Below are positions 1-12,090 of a stretch of DNA of 64,000 bases, in pieces. Position 1 is the stretch's first letter, and each line of letters starts with the position of its first letter. The notes beneath the pieces are model-generated. The model was not told the origin of the DNA and ran no database searches. It was given only the letters and a program-made list of their open reading frames with translations. Source of the DNA: Primulina eburnea. Taxonomy: Eukaryota > Streptophyta > Magnoliopsida > Lamiales > Gesneriaceae. The stretch is from NCBI RefSeq assembly GCF_022965805.1, contig NW_027331279.1, forward strand, positions 92,107 through 156,106, in the 5' to 3' direction. The translations under genes were made by a program, and so were the position numbers.

Positions 1-412
1 CGCGATGTTAAATTCTTGAGTTACTTTTGGAAGACTTTATGAGCTAAACTTGGCACAAAATTGTTGTTTTCTACTACTTTTCATCCTCAAACGGATGGAC
101 AAACTGAAGTTGTCAATAGAACTTTGGGAACACTTTTGCGTGCTATTCTTAAAAAGAACTTGGATTCACATTTCTATGGACTTTATTTTGGGTTTGTCTA
201 GGACTAAGAAGGGGAGGGATTCTATTTTTGTTGTTGTGGATAGATTCTCTAAGATGGCATATTTTATAGCTTGTCACAAACCGATGATGCTTCAAACATT
301 GCGGATTTGTTCTATAGAGAAGTCGTTAGGTTGCGTGGCAGGCCTAGGACTATTGATTTTGTTCGCAATGTTAAATTCTTGAGTTACTTTTGGAAGACTC
401 TATGGGCTAAAC

Positions 413-2231
413 TTGGCACAAAATTGTTGTTTTCTACTACTTTTCATCCTCAAACGGATGGACCAACTGAAGTTGTCAATAGAACTTTGGGAACACTTTT
501 GCGTGCTATTCTTAAAAAGAACTTGGATTGACATTTCTATGGACTTTATTTTGGGGTTGCCTAGGACTAAGAAGGGGAGAGATTCTATTTTGGTTGTTGT
601 GGATAGATTCTCTAAGATGGCACATTTTATTGCTTGTCATAAAACCGATGATGCTTCAAACATGGCGGATTTGTTCTTTAGAGAAGTCGTTAGGTTGCAT
701 GGCATGCCTAGGACTATTGTTTCTGGTCGCGATGTTAAATTCTTGAGTTACTTTTGGAAGACATTATGGGCTAAACTTGGCACAAAATTGTTGTTTTCTA
801 CTACTTGTCATCCTCAAACGGATGGACAAACTGAAGTTGTCAATAGAACTTTGGGAACACTTTTGCGTGCTATTCTTAAAAAGAACTTGGATTCACATTT
901 CTATGGACTTTATTTTGGGGTTGTCTAGGACTAAGAAGGGGAGGGATTCTATTTTGGTTGTTGTGGATAGATTCTCTAAGATGGCACATTTTATAGCTTG
1001 TCATAAAACCGGTAATGCTTCAAACATTGCGGATTTGTTCTTTAGAAAAGTCTTTAGGTTGCATGGCATGCCTAGGACTGTTGATTTTGTTCGCGATTTT
1101 AAATTCTTGAGTTACTTTTGGAAGACTTTATGGGCTAAACTTGGCACAAAATTGTTGTTTTCTACTAATTTTCATCCTCAAACGGATGGACAAACTGAAG
1201 TTGTCAATAAAACTTTGGGAACACTTTTGCGTGATATTCTTAAAAAGAACTTGGATTGACATTTCTATGGACTTTATTTTGGGGTTGCCTAGTACTAAGA
1301 AGGGGAGGGATTCTATTTTTGTTGTTGTGAATAGATTCTCTAAGATGACACATTTTATAGCTTGTCATAAAACCGATGATGCTTCAAACATGGCGGATTT
1401 GTTCTTTAGAGAAGTCGTTAGGTGGCATGGCATGCCTAGGACTATTGTTTCTAGTCGCGATGTTAAATTCTTGAGTTACTTTTGAAAGACTTTATGGGCT
1501 AAACTTGGCAAAAAATTGTTGTTTTCTACTACTTGTCATCCTCAAACAGATGGACAAACTGAAGTTATCAATAGAACTTTGGGAACACTTTTGCGTGCTA
1601 TTCTTAAAAAGAACTTGGATTGACATTTCTATGGACTTTATTTAGGGGTTGCCTAGGACTAAGAAGGAGAGGGATTCTATTTTTGTTGTTGTGGATAGAT
1701 TCTCTAAGATGGCACATTTTATAGCTTGTCATAAAATCGATGATGCTTCAAACATTGTGGATTTGTTCTTTAGAGAAGTCGTTAGGTTGCGTGGCAGGCC
1801 TAGGACTATTGATTCAGTTCGCATTGTTATATTCTTGAGTTACTTTTGGAAGACTTTATGGGCTAAACTTGGCACAAAATTGTTGTTTTCTACTACTTGT
1901 CATACTCAAACGGATGGACAAACTGAAGTTGTCAATAGAACTTTGGGAACACTTTTGCGTGCTATTCTTAAAAAGAACTTAGATTGACATTTCTATGGAC
2001 TTTATTTAGGGGTTGCCTAGGACTTGAAGGGGAGGGATTCTATTTTTATTGTTGTGGATAGATTCTCGAAGATGGCACATTTTTTAGCTTGTCATAAAAC
2101 CGATGATACTTCAAACATTGCGGATTTGTTCTTTAGAGAAGTCGTTAGGTTGCATGGCATGCCTAGGACTATTGATTCTGTTCGCGATGTTAAATTCTTG
2201 AGTTACTTTTGGAAGACTTTATGAGCTAAAC
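413..2231 (+). repeat. Higher-order repeat copy a, five monomers (array 1)
   Basis: Five consecutive monomers with the same order of diagnostic variants as 3323-5142 and 6960-8778. Markers include TTTGAAAGACTT (a stop in the integrase frame near 1483), GAAGTTATC, AAGGAGAGG near 1665, and the shortened GGACTTGAAGG near 2020. The offset to copy b is 2910 bp (8 monomers). Confidence 0.8.
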
Positions 2232-3322
2232 TTGGCACAAAATTGTTGTTTTCCACTACTTTTCATCCTCAAACGGATGGACAAACTGAAGTTGTCAATA
2301 GAACTTTGGGAACACTTTTGCGTGCTATTCTTAAAAAGAACTTGGATTGACATTTCTATGGACTTTATTTTGGGGTTTCCTAGGACTAAGAAGGGGAGGG
2401 ATTCTATTTTGGTTGTTGTGGATAGATTCTCTAAGATGGCACATTTTATAGCTTGTCATAAAATCGATGATGCTTCAAACATTGCGGATTTTTTCTTTAG
2501 AGAAGTCGTTAGGTTGCGTGGCAGGCCTAGGACTATTGATTCTGTTCGCAATGTTATATTCTTGAGTTACTTTTGGAAGACTTTATGGGCTAAACTTGGC
2601 ACAAAGTTGTTGTTTTCTACTACTTGTCATCCTCAAACGGATGGACAAACTGAAGTTGTCAATAGAAATTTGGGAACACTTTTGCGTGCTATTCTTAAAT
2701 AGAACTTAGATTGACATTTCTATGGACTTTATTTAGGGGTTGCCTAGGACTAAGAAAGGGAGGGATTCTATTTTTGTTGTTGTGGATAGATTCTCGAAGA
2801 TGGCACATTTTATAGCTTGTCATAAAACCGATGATACTTCAAACATTGCGGATTTGTTCTTTAGAGAAGTCGTTAGGTTGCATGGCATGCCTAGGACTAT
2901 TGATTCTGTTCGCGATGTTAAATTCTTGAGTTACTTTTGGAAGACTTTATGAGCTAAACTTGGCACAAAATTGTTGTTTTCTACTACTTTTCATCCTCAA
3001 ACGGATGGACAAACTGAAGTTGTCAATAGAACTTTGGGAACACTTTTGCGTGCTTTTCTTAAAAAGAACTTGGATTCACATTTCTATGGACTTTATTTTG
3101 GGGTTGTCTAGGACTAAGAAGGGGAGGGATTCTATTTTTGTTGTTGTGGATAGATTCTCTAAGATGGCATATTTTATAGCTTGTCACAAACCGATGATGC
3201 TTCAAACATTGCAGATTTGTTCTTTAGAGAAGTCGTTAGGTTGCGTGGCAGGCCTAGGACTATTGATTCTATTCGCAATGTTAAATTCTTGAGTTACTTT
3301 TGGAAGACTCTATGGGCTAAAC

Positions 3323-5142
3323 TTGGCACAAAATTGTTGTTTTCTACTACTTTTCATCCTCAAACAGATGGACAAACTGAAGTTGTCAATAGAACTTTGG
3401 GAACACTTTTGCGTGCTATTCTTAAAAAGAACTTGGATTGACATTTCTATGGACTTTATTTTGGGGTTGCCTAGGACTAAGAAGGGGAGAGATTCTATTT
3501 TGGTTGTTGTGGATAGATTCTCTAAGATGGCACATTTTATTGCTTGTCATAAAACCGATGATGCTTCAAACATGGCGGATTTGTTCTTTAGAGAAGTCGT
3601 TAGGTTGCATGGCATGCCTAGGACTATTGTTTCTGGTCGCGATGTTAAATTCTTGAGTTACTTTTGGAAGACATTATGGGCTAAACTTGGCACAAAATTG
3701 TTGTTTTCTACTACTTGTCATCCTCAAACGGATGGACAAACTGAAGTTGTCAATAGAACTTTGGGAACACTTTTGCGTGCTATTCTTAAAAAGAACTTGG
3801 ATTCACATTTCTATGGACTTTATTTTGGGGTTGTCTAGGACTAAGAAGGGGAGGGATTCTATTTTGGTTGTTGTGGATAGATTCTCTAAGATGGCACATT
3901 TTATAGCTTGTCATAAAACCGATAATGCTTCAAACATTGCGGATTTGTTCTTTAGAGAAGTCTTTAGGTTGCATGGCATGCCTAGGACTGTTGATTTTGT
4001 TCGCGATTTTAAATTCTTGAGTTACTTTTGGAAGACTTTATGGGCTAAACTTGGCACAAAATTGTTGTTTTCTGCTAATTTTCATCCTCAAACGGATGGA
4101 CAAACTGAAGTTGTCAATAGAACTTTGGGAACACTTTTGCGTGATATTCTTAAAAAGAACTTGGATTGACATTTCTATGGACTTTATTTTGGAGTTGCCT
4201 AGTACTAAGAAGGGGAGGGATTCTATTTTTGTTGTTGTGAATAGATTCTCTAAGATGACACATTTTATAGCTTGTCATAAAACCGATGATGCTTCAAACA
4301 TGGCGGATTTGTTCTTTAGAGAAGTCGTTAGGTGGCATGGCATGCCTAGGAATATTGTTTCTAGTCGCGATGTTAAATTCTTGAGTTACTTTTGAAAGAC
4401 TTTATGGGCTAAACTTGGCAAAAAATTGTTGTTTTCTACTACTTGTCATCCTCAAACAGATGGACAAACTGAAGTTATCAATAGAACTTTGGGAACACTT
4501 TTGCGTGCTATTCTTAAAAAGAACTTGGATTGACATTTCTATAGAATTTATTTAGGGGTTGCCTAGGACTAAGAAGGAGAGGGATTCTATTTTTGTTGTT
4601 GTGGATAGATTCTCTAAGATGGCACATTTTATAGCTTGTCATAAAATCGATGATGCTTCAAACATTGTGGATTTGTTCTTTAGAGAAGTCGTTAGGTTGC
4701 GTGGCAGGCCTAGGACTATTGATTCAGTTCGCATTGTTATATTCTTGAGTTACTAATGGAAGACTTTATGGGCTAAACTTGGCACAAAATTGTTGTTTTC
4801 TACTACTTGTCATCTTCAAACGGATGGACAAACTGAAGTTGTCAATAGAACTTTGGGAACACTTTTGCGTGCTATTCTTAAAAAGAACTTAGATTGACAT
4901 TTCTATGGACTTTATTTAGGGGTTGCCTAGGACTTAGAAGGGGAGGGATTCTATTTTTGTTGTTGTGGATAGATTCTCGAAGATGGCACATTTTATAGCT
5001 TGTCATAAAACCGATGATACTTCAAACATTGCGGATTTGTTCTTTAGAGAAGTCGTTAGGTTGCATGGCATGCCTAGGACTATTGATTCTGTTCGCGATG
5101 TTAAATTCTTGAGTTACTTTTGGAAGACTTTATGAGCTAAAC
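3323..5142 (+). repeat. Higher-order repeat copy b, five monomers (array 1)
   Basis: Same variant order as copy a, 2910 bp downstream. Similarity also covers the preceding monomer (2960 matches 50). Private differences include TACTAATGGAAG near 4753 and GGACTTAGAAGG near 4931 in place of GGACTTGAAGG. Confidence 0.8.
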
Positions 5143-6959
5143 TTGGCACAGAATTGTTGTTTTCTACTACTTTTCATCCTCAAACGGATGGACAAACTGA
5201 AGTTGTCAATAGAACTTTGGGAACACTTTTGCGTGCTATTCTGAAAAAGAACTTGGATTCACATTTCTATGGACTTTATTTTGGGGTTGTCTAGGACTAA
5301 GAAGGGGAGGGATTCTATTTTGGTTGTTGTGGATAGATTCTCTAAGATAGCACATTTTATTGCTTGTCATAAAACCGATGATGCTTCAAACATGGCGGAT
5401 TTGTTCTTTAGAGAAGTCGTTAGGTTGCATGGCATGCTTATGACTATTGTTTCTGGCCGCGATGTAAATTCTTGAGTTACTTTTGGAAGACTTTATGGGC
5501 TAAAATTGGCACAAAATTGTTGTTTTCTACTACTTGTCATCCTCAAACGGATGGACAAACTGAAGTTGTCAATAGAACTTTGGGAACACTTTTGCGTGCT
5601 ATTCTTAAAAATAACTTGGATTGACATTTCGATGGACTTTATTTTAAGGTTGCCTAGGACTAAGAAGGGGAGAAATTCTATTTTTGTTGTTGTGGATAGA
5701 TTCTCGAAGATGGCACATTTTATAGCATGTCATAAAACCGATTATGCTTCAAACATTGCGGATTTGTTCTTTAGAGAAGTTGTTAGGTTGCATGGCATGC
5801 CTAGGACTATTGATTCTGTTCGCGATGTTAAATTCTTGAGTTACTTTTGGAAGACTTAATGAGCTAAACTTGGCACAAAATTGTTGTTTTCTACTACTTT
5901 TCATCCTCAAACGGATGGACAAACTGAAGTTCTCAATAGAACTTTGGGAACACTTTTGCGTGCTATTCTTAAAAAGAACTTGGATTCACATTTCTATGGA
6001 CTTTTTTTGGGGTTGTCTAGGACTAAGAAGGGGAGGGATTCTATTTTGGTTGTTGTGGATAGATTCTCTAAGATGGCACATTTTATAGCTTGTCATAAAA
6101 CCGATAATTCTTCAAACATTGCGGATTTGTTCTTTAGAGAAGTCGTTAGGTTGCATGGCATGCCTAGGACTGTTGATTTTGTTCGCGATTTTAAATTCTT
6201 GAGTTACTTTTGGAAGACTTTATGGGCTAAACTTGGCACAAAATTGTTGTTTTCTGCTAATTTTCATCCTCAAACGGATGGACAAACTGAAGTTGTCAAT
6301 AGAACTTTGGGAACACCTTTGCGTGCAATTCTTAAAAAGAACTTGGATTGACATTTCTATGGACTTTTATTTTGGGTTGCCTAGGACTAAGAATGGGAGG
6401 GATTCTATTTTTGTTGTTGTGGATAGATTCTCTAAAATGGCACATTTTATAGCTTGTCACAAAACCGATGATGCTTCAAACATTGCGGATTTGTTCTTTA
6501 GAGAAGTCGTTAGGTTGCGTGGCAGGCCTAGGACTATTGATTCTGTTCGCAATGTTAAATTCTTGAGTTACTTTTGGAAGACTCTATGGGCTAAACTTGG
6601 CACAAAATTGTTTTTTTCTACTACTTTTCATCCTCAAACGGATGGACAAACTGAAGTTGTCAATAGAACTTTGGGAACACTTTTGCGTGCTATTCTTAGA
6701 AAGAACTTGGATTGACATTTCTATGGACTTTATTTTGGGGTTGCCTAGGACTAAGAAGGGGAGAGATTCTATTTTGGTTGTTGTGGATAGATTCTCTAAG
6801 ATGGCACATTTTATTGCTTGTCATAAACCGATGATGCTTCAAACATGGAGGATTTGTTCTTTAGAGAAGTCGTTAGGTTGCATGGCATGCCTAGGACTAT
6901 TGTTTCTGGTCGCGATGTTAAATTCTTGAGTTACTTTTGGAAGACTTTATGGGCTAAAC

Positions 6960-8778
6960 TTGGCACAAAATTGTTGTTTTCTACTACTTGTCATCCTCCA
7001 ACGGATGGACAAACTGAAGTTGTCAATAGAACTTTGTGAACACTTTTGCGTGCTATTCTTAAAAAGAACTTGGATTGACATTTCTATGGACTTTATTTTG
7101 GGGTTGCCTAGGACTAAGAAGTGGAGAGATTCTATTTTGGTTGTTGTGGATAGATTCTCTAAGATGGCACATTTTATTGCTTGTCATAAAACCGATGATG
7201 CTTCAAACATGGCGGATTTGTTCTTTAGAGAAGTCGTTAGGTTGCATGGCATGCCTAGGACTATTGTTTCTGGTCGCGATGTTAAATTCTTGAGTTACTT
7301 TTGGAAGACATTATGGGCTAAACTTGGCACAAAATTGTTGTTTTCTACTACTTGTCATCCTCAAACGGATGGACAAACTGAAGTTGTCAATAGAACTTTG
7401 GGAACACTTTTGCGTGCTATTCTTAAAAAGAACTTGGATTCACATTTCTATGGACTTTATTTTGGGGTTGTCTAGGACTAAGAAGGGGAGGGATTCTATT
7501 TTGGTTGTTGTGGATAGATTCTCTAAGATGGCATATTTTATAGCTTGTCATAAAACCGATAATGCTTCAAACATTGCGGATTTGTTCTTTAGAGAAGTCT
7601 TTAGGTTGCATGGCATGCCTAGGACTGTTGATTTTGTTCGCGATTTTAAATTCTTGAGTTACTTTTGGAAGACTTTATGGGCTAAACTTGGCACAAAATT
7701 GTTGTTTTCTGCTAATTTTCATCCTCAAACGGATGGACAAACTGAAGTTGTCAATAGAACTTTGGGAACACTTTTGCGTGATATTCTTAAAAAGAACTTG
7801 GATTGACATTTCTATGGACTTTATTTTGGGGTTGCCTAGTACTAAGAAGGGGTGGGATTCTATTTTTGTTGTTGTGAATAGATTCTCTAACATGACACAT
7901 TTTATAGCTTGTCATAAAACCGATGATGCTTCAAACATGGCGGATTTGTTCTTTAGAGAAGTCGTTAGGTGGCATGGCATGCCTAGGACTATTGTTTCTC
8001 GTCGCGATGTTAAATTCTTGAGTTACTTTTGAAAGACTTTATGGGCTAAACTTGGCAAAAAATTGTTGTTTTCTACTACTTGTCATCCTCAAACAGATGG
8101 ACAAACTGAAGTTATCAATAGAACTTTGGGAACACTTTTGCGTGCTATTCTTAAAAAGAACTTGGATTGACATTTCTATGGACTTTATTTAGGGGTTGCC
8201 TAGGACTAAGAAGGAGAGGGATTCTATTTTTGTTGTTGTGGATAGATTCTCTAAGATGGCACATTTTATAGCTTGTCATAAAATCGATGATGCTTCAAAC
8301 ATTGTGGATTTGTTCTTTAGAGAAGTCGTTAGGTTGCGTGGCAGGCCTAGGACTATTGATTCAGTTCGCATTGTTATATTCTTGAGTTACTTTTGGAAGA
8401 CTTTATGGGCTAAACTTGGCACAAAATTGTTGTTTTCTACTACTTGTCATCTTCAAACGGATGGACAAACTGAAGTTGTCAATAGAACTTTGGGAACACT
8501 TTTTCGTGCTATTCTTAAAAAGAACTTAGATTGACATTTCTATGGACTTTATTTAGGGGTTGCCTAGGACTTGAAGGGGAGGGATTCTATTTTTGTTGTT
8601 GTGGATAGATTCTCGAAGATGGCACATTTTATAGCTTGTCATAAAACCGATGATACTTCAAACATTGCGGATTTGTTCTTTAGAGAAGTCGTTAGGTTGC
8701 ATGGCATGCCTAGGACTATTGATTCTGTTCGCGATGTTAAATTCTTGAGTTACTTTTGGAAGACTTTATGAGCTAAAC
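6960..8778 (+). repeat. Higher-order repeat copy c, five monomers (array 1)
   Basis: Same variant order as copies a and b, 3637 bp (10 monomers) after copy b. Spacings of 8 and 10 monomers show that the higher-order unit has itself gained or lost monomers. Confidence 0.75.
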
Positions 8779-10233
8779 TTGGCACAAAATTGTTGTTTTC
8801 TACTACTTTTCATCCTCAAACGGATGGACAAACTGAAGTTGTCAATAGAACTTTGGGAACACTTTTGCGTGCTATTCTGAAAAAGAACTTGGATTCACAA
8901 TTCTATGGACTTTATTTTGGGGTTGTCTAGGACTAAGAAGGGGAGGGATTCTATTTTGGTTGTTGTGGATAGATTCTCTAAGATGGCACATTTTATAGCT
9001 TGTCATAAAACCGATGATGCTTCAAACATTGCGGATTTGTTCTTTAGAGAAGTCGTTAGGTTGCATGGCATGCCTAGGACTGTTGATTTTGTTCGCGATT
9101 TTAAATTCTTGAGTTACTTTTGGAAGACTTTATGGGCTAAAATTGGCACAAAATTGTTGTTTTCTGCTAATTTTCATCCTCAAACGGATGGACAAACTGA
9201 AGTTGTCAATAGAACTTTGGGAACACTGTTGCGTGATATTCTTAAAAAGAACTTGGATTGACATTTCTATGGACTTTATTTTGGGGTTGCCTAGGACTAA
9301 GAAGGGGAGGGATTCTATTTTGGTTGTTGTGGATAGATTCTCTAAGATGGCACATTTTATTGCTTGTCATAAAACCGATGATGCTTCAAACATGGCGGAT
9401 TTGTTCTTTAGAGAAGTCGTTAGGTTGCATGGCATGCCTAGGACTATTGTTTCTGGTCGCGATGTAAAATTCTTGAGTTACTTTTGGAAGACTTTATGGG
9501 CTAAAATTGGCACAAAATTGTTGTTTTCTACTACTTGTCATCCTCAAACGGATGGACAAACTGAAGTTGTCAATAGAACTTTGGGAACACTTTTGCGTGC
9601 TATTCTTAAAAATAACTTGGATTGACATTTCGATGGACTTTATTTTGGGGTTGCCTAGGACTAAGAAGGGGAGAAATTCTATTTTTGTTGTTGTGGATAG
9701 ATTCTCGAAGATGGCACATTTTATAGCTTGTCATAAAACCGATGATGCTTCAAACATGGCGGATTTGTTCTTTAGAGAAGTCGTTAGGTTGCATGGCATG
9801 CCTAGGACTATTGTTTCTAGTCGTGATGTTAAATTCTTGAGTTACTTTTGAAAGACTTTATGGGCTAAACTTGGCACAAAATTGTTATTTTCTACTACTT
9901 GTCATCCTCAAACGGATGGACAAACTGAAGTTATCAATAGAACTTTGGGAACACTTTTGCGTGCTATTCTTAAAAAGAACTTGGATTGACATTTCTATGG
10001 ACTTTATTTAGGGGTTGCCTAGGACTAAGAAGGAGAGGGATTCTATTTTTGTTGTTGTGGATAGATTCTCTAAGATGGCACATTTTATAGCTTGTCATAA
10101 AATCGATGATGCTTCAAACAATGCGGATTTGTTCTTTAGAGAAGTCGTTAGGTTGCGTGGCAGGCCTAGGACTATTGATTCAGTTCGCAATGTTATATTC
10201 TTGAGTTACTTTTGGAAGACTTTATGGGCTAAA

Positions 10234-10597
10234 CTTGGCACAAAATTGTTGTTTTCTACTACTTGTCATCCTCAAACGGATGGACAAACTGAAGTTGTCA
10301 ATAGAACTTTGGGAACACTTTTGCGTGCTATTCTTAAAAAGAACTTGGATTCACATTTCTATGGACTTTATTTTGGGGTTGTCTAGGACTAAGAAGGGGA
10401 GGGATTCTATTTTTGTTGTTGTGGATAGATTCTCTAAGATGGCACATTTTATTGCTTGTCATAAAACCGATGATGCTTCAAACATTGCGGATTTGTTCTT
10501 TAGAGAAGTCGTTAGGTTGCATGGCATGCCTAGGACTGTTGATTTTGTTCGCGATTTTAAATTCTTGAGTTACTTTTGGAAGACTTTATGGGCTAAA
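10234..10597 (+). repeat. Representative satellite monomer (last unit of array 1)
   Basis: Exactly 364 bp, phased from just after one CTAAA to the end of the next CTAAA, which is the point where the Athila-like LTR entered. It begins CTTGGCACAAAATTG and ends ATGGGCTAAA. The seam of the ancestral integrase slice lies inside it, where KKNLD codons run into W-I-H-I-S-M-D codons with the shared string TTGGAT. That shared string suggests the tandem began by joining two integrase sites through a short homology. Confidence 0.85.
10593..10597. repeat. Target site duplication CTAAA, left side of the Athila-like element
   Basis: CTAAA immediately before the LTR start TGATCGAG; it matches 41163-41167 after the other LTR. 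The same five bases lie once in every satellite monomer. Confidence 0.9.
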
Positions 10598-12077
10598 TGA
10601 TCGAGCAAAACTTGCACAGTGAATAGTCCCAAAATTTTTTTTATAAATGAAAGCTCGATTTAAAATATCGCAAGTGCACGATAGTCAAGTTATAATAAAC
10701 GTAAGTGAATACGAGTATCGATCCACGAGGACTGCGTTACAATATCTTTATTTTCAAGTAAATTTCTTCAGCAACGATAGATTGAGTTGGTGATTAAACT
10801 AAAGTGAATTTAATAACTAAAATAATTAAAGTGCAAGAACAAATAATTAAGAAATCAATGATTAAATTGGATGAAAATCAAATGAGAGACGAATTTGTTG
10901 GGAATTATCAGTTCACCTACCACTCGTGTTTAAACAATTATACTCGACTTTTACTCGTGCATTCGACGGAATTCCCTAGACTAATTAATATACTCTGTCG
11001 AGCTATATTAATACTAATCATAAACATGCAGTAATCAAGTATCCTCAATTATTTAACAGTTCACGATTGCATTACGTTCTATGGAATCCACTAGCTTTCA
11101 TCCGGGTGAATTATCACTATCGACACGTATCCAATTCCGTATATCTACTAAAATTGTAAATCCGTGGTCTATACGATTCGATCCTATTGTCAATTATTCT
11201 ATCGAAATCATCAACAACATGAGATAATCAAGGGAAGTTAGCTAGACTTCAATTGAACTAAGAAAGCACAAAAGCATAAACAAATCACTCATAAAAACGT
11301 CGCTAAATAATGTTCAACAACGAGTACGGGGTAGGATCCCCTCAAATCCCAACAAATCTAGAGTTTGGCCACTAAAATTCATGTTAGAAATCAACAACAA
11401 TCTAAGAAATAAAAACTGAATAATTAAAATACTAAGGATGACGACGGATGACGGCCACGACGCTTGGAAATCCCGATGTCTTCGAAATCTCTTTGCTCCT
11501 AGCCTTCCTCCCAAGAAAAGTGATGGAAAAAATATGGTGTAAGACTGAAAAACGGCGCCCAATCTCGTGTATTAGGTTAGGTGTAGAATAGAGTCCACAA
11601 AACTTGGAAACAAATCTTCTTTGATCTCGTCGCTCGCTAGGGCGACCACTTTTGACCGCTGGGGCGAGTGGTTCTCGAATTAAAATCCTTGGCCATGTCT
11701 CTGGTCTCGCTGGGGCGGTCACTTTTGACCGCCCTAGCGAGAGGTTCGCGCAAATGCTCCTCGGCTGGATTAAAATTCTCGCTGGGGCGGTCACTTTTGA
11801 CCGCCCTAGCGAGACACTCGCGCATCAACTACTCGATCAACTTAAAATGCTCGCTGGGGCGGACACTTTAGACCGCCCTAGCGAGATCTCTTCGCTGCTG
11901 TGCCAAATAAAATCCCACTTTTCGGTCTAATTCATACAAAACAACCACAAAATACACGAGATCAGCCATATGCTAAATAATGATAGAAAAATGCTAAATT
12001 AAACTAAAACAAACTAATATGATGCATGAATGCGACTCGAAAACAACACTAAAAACACGTAAAAATGAGTCCTATCA
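10598..12077 (-). repeat. Athila-like 3' LTR
   Basis: 1480 bp, starting TGATCGAGC and ending GTCCTATCA on the plus strand (TG...CA). It is the 3' LTR because the polypurine tract abuts it at 12078. By eye roughly 1-2% of positions differ from the 5' LTR at 39683-41162. It contains four imperfect inverted repeats of about 36 bp between about 11631 and 11888. Confidence 0.92.
11631..11888. repeat. Cluster of four GC-rich inverted repeats in the Athila-like LTR
   Basis: Four copies of a hairpin with 16-base arms (CTCGCTGGGGCGGTCA / TGACCGCCCTAGCGAG) and a CTTT loop, at about 11631-11669, 11706-11741, 11778-11813 and 11850-11885. The first and last copies are degraded. The surrounding LTR is AT-rich. 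The same cluster occurs in the other LTR copies (about 40716-40973 and 53484-53741). Confidence 0.85.
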
Positions 12078-12090
12078 ACCCCCTCATACT
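12078..12090 (-). other. Polypurine tract of the Athila-like element
   Basis: On the minus strand AGTATGAGGGGGT directly precedes the 3' LTR start TGATAGGAC. This is the expected position and composition for the plus-strand primer. Confidence 0.8.

Larger units (their letters stand above)
1..10597 (+). repeat. Satellite array 1, 364-bp monomer derived from a Ty3/gypsy integrase core
   Basis: About 29 head-to-tail monomers with a period of 363-364 bp; the landmark TTGGCACAAAATTG recurs at 50, 413, 777, 1141 and so on. In the plus-strand integrase frame each monomer encodes, in order, the first DDE block ([17 protein letters not shown]), [20 protein letters not shown], a block ending [16 protein letters not shown], then [16 protein letters not shown] with the catalytic Glu, and LKKNLD. 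The first Asp and the Glu are present, but the second Asp (expected in S-D-R-D) is Val, Gly or Ser in every monomer read. Most monomers end in TGA right after KKNLD; variants with TCA run on to a TAG. Because 364 is not a multiple of three, the frame rotates from copy to copy. The residues resemble CRM-type chromovirus integrase (family knowledge). The array continues beyond the left edge. It is not a gene. Confidence 0.95.

Noticed and set aside
1..10597. CRISPR-like direct repeats
   Set aside because: Contiguous 364-bp monomers without unique spacers in a plant context; this is a satellite.
1..10597. A CENP-B-box-like motif in the monomer
   Set aside because: I found no convincing match on either strand by eye.
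50..10600. Dozens of open frames of 60-240 codons in the arrays (for example frames starting with TTG and reading MAQNCC...)
   Set aside because: They are satellite monomers read partly out of frame; most starts are TTG, the unit shifts frame each copy, and the integrase Asp is lost. Not annotated as genes.
10804..11034. 76-codon open frame repeated at 10804, 39889 and 52655
   Set aside because: It lies inside the Athila-like LTR on the antisense strand, starts with TTG, and recurs only because the LTR recurs.
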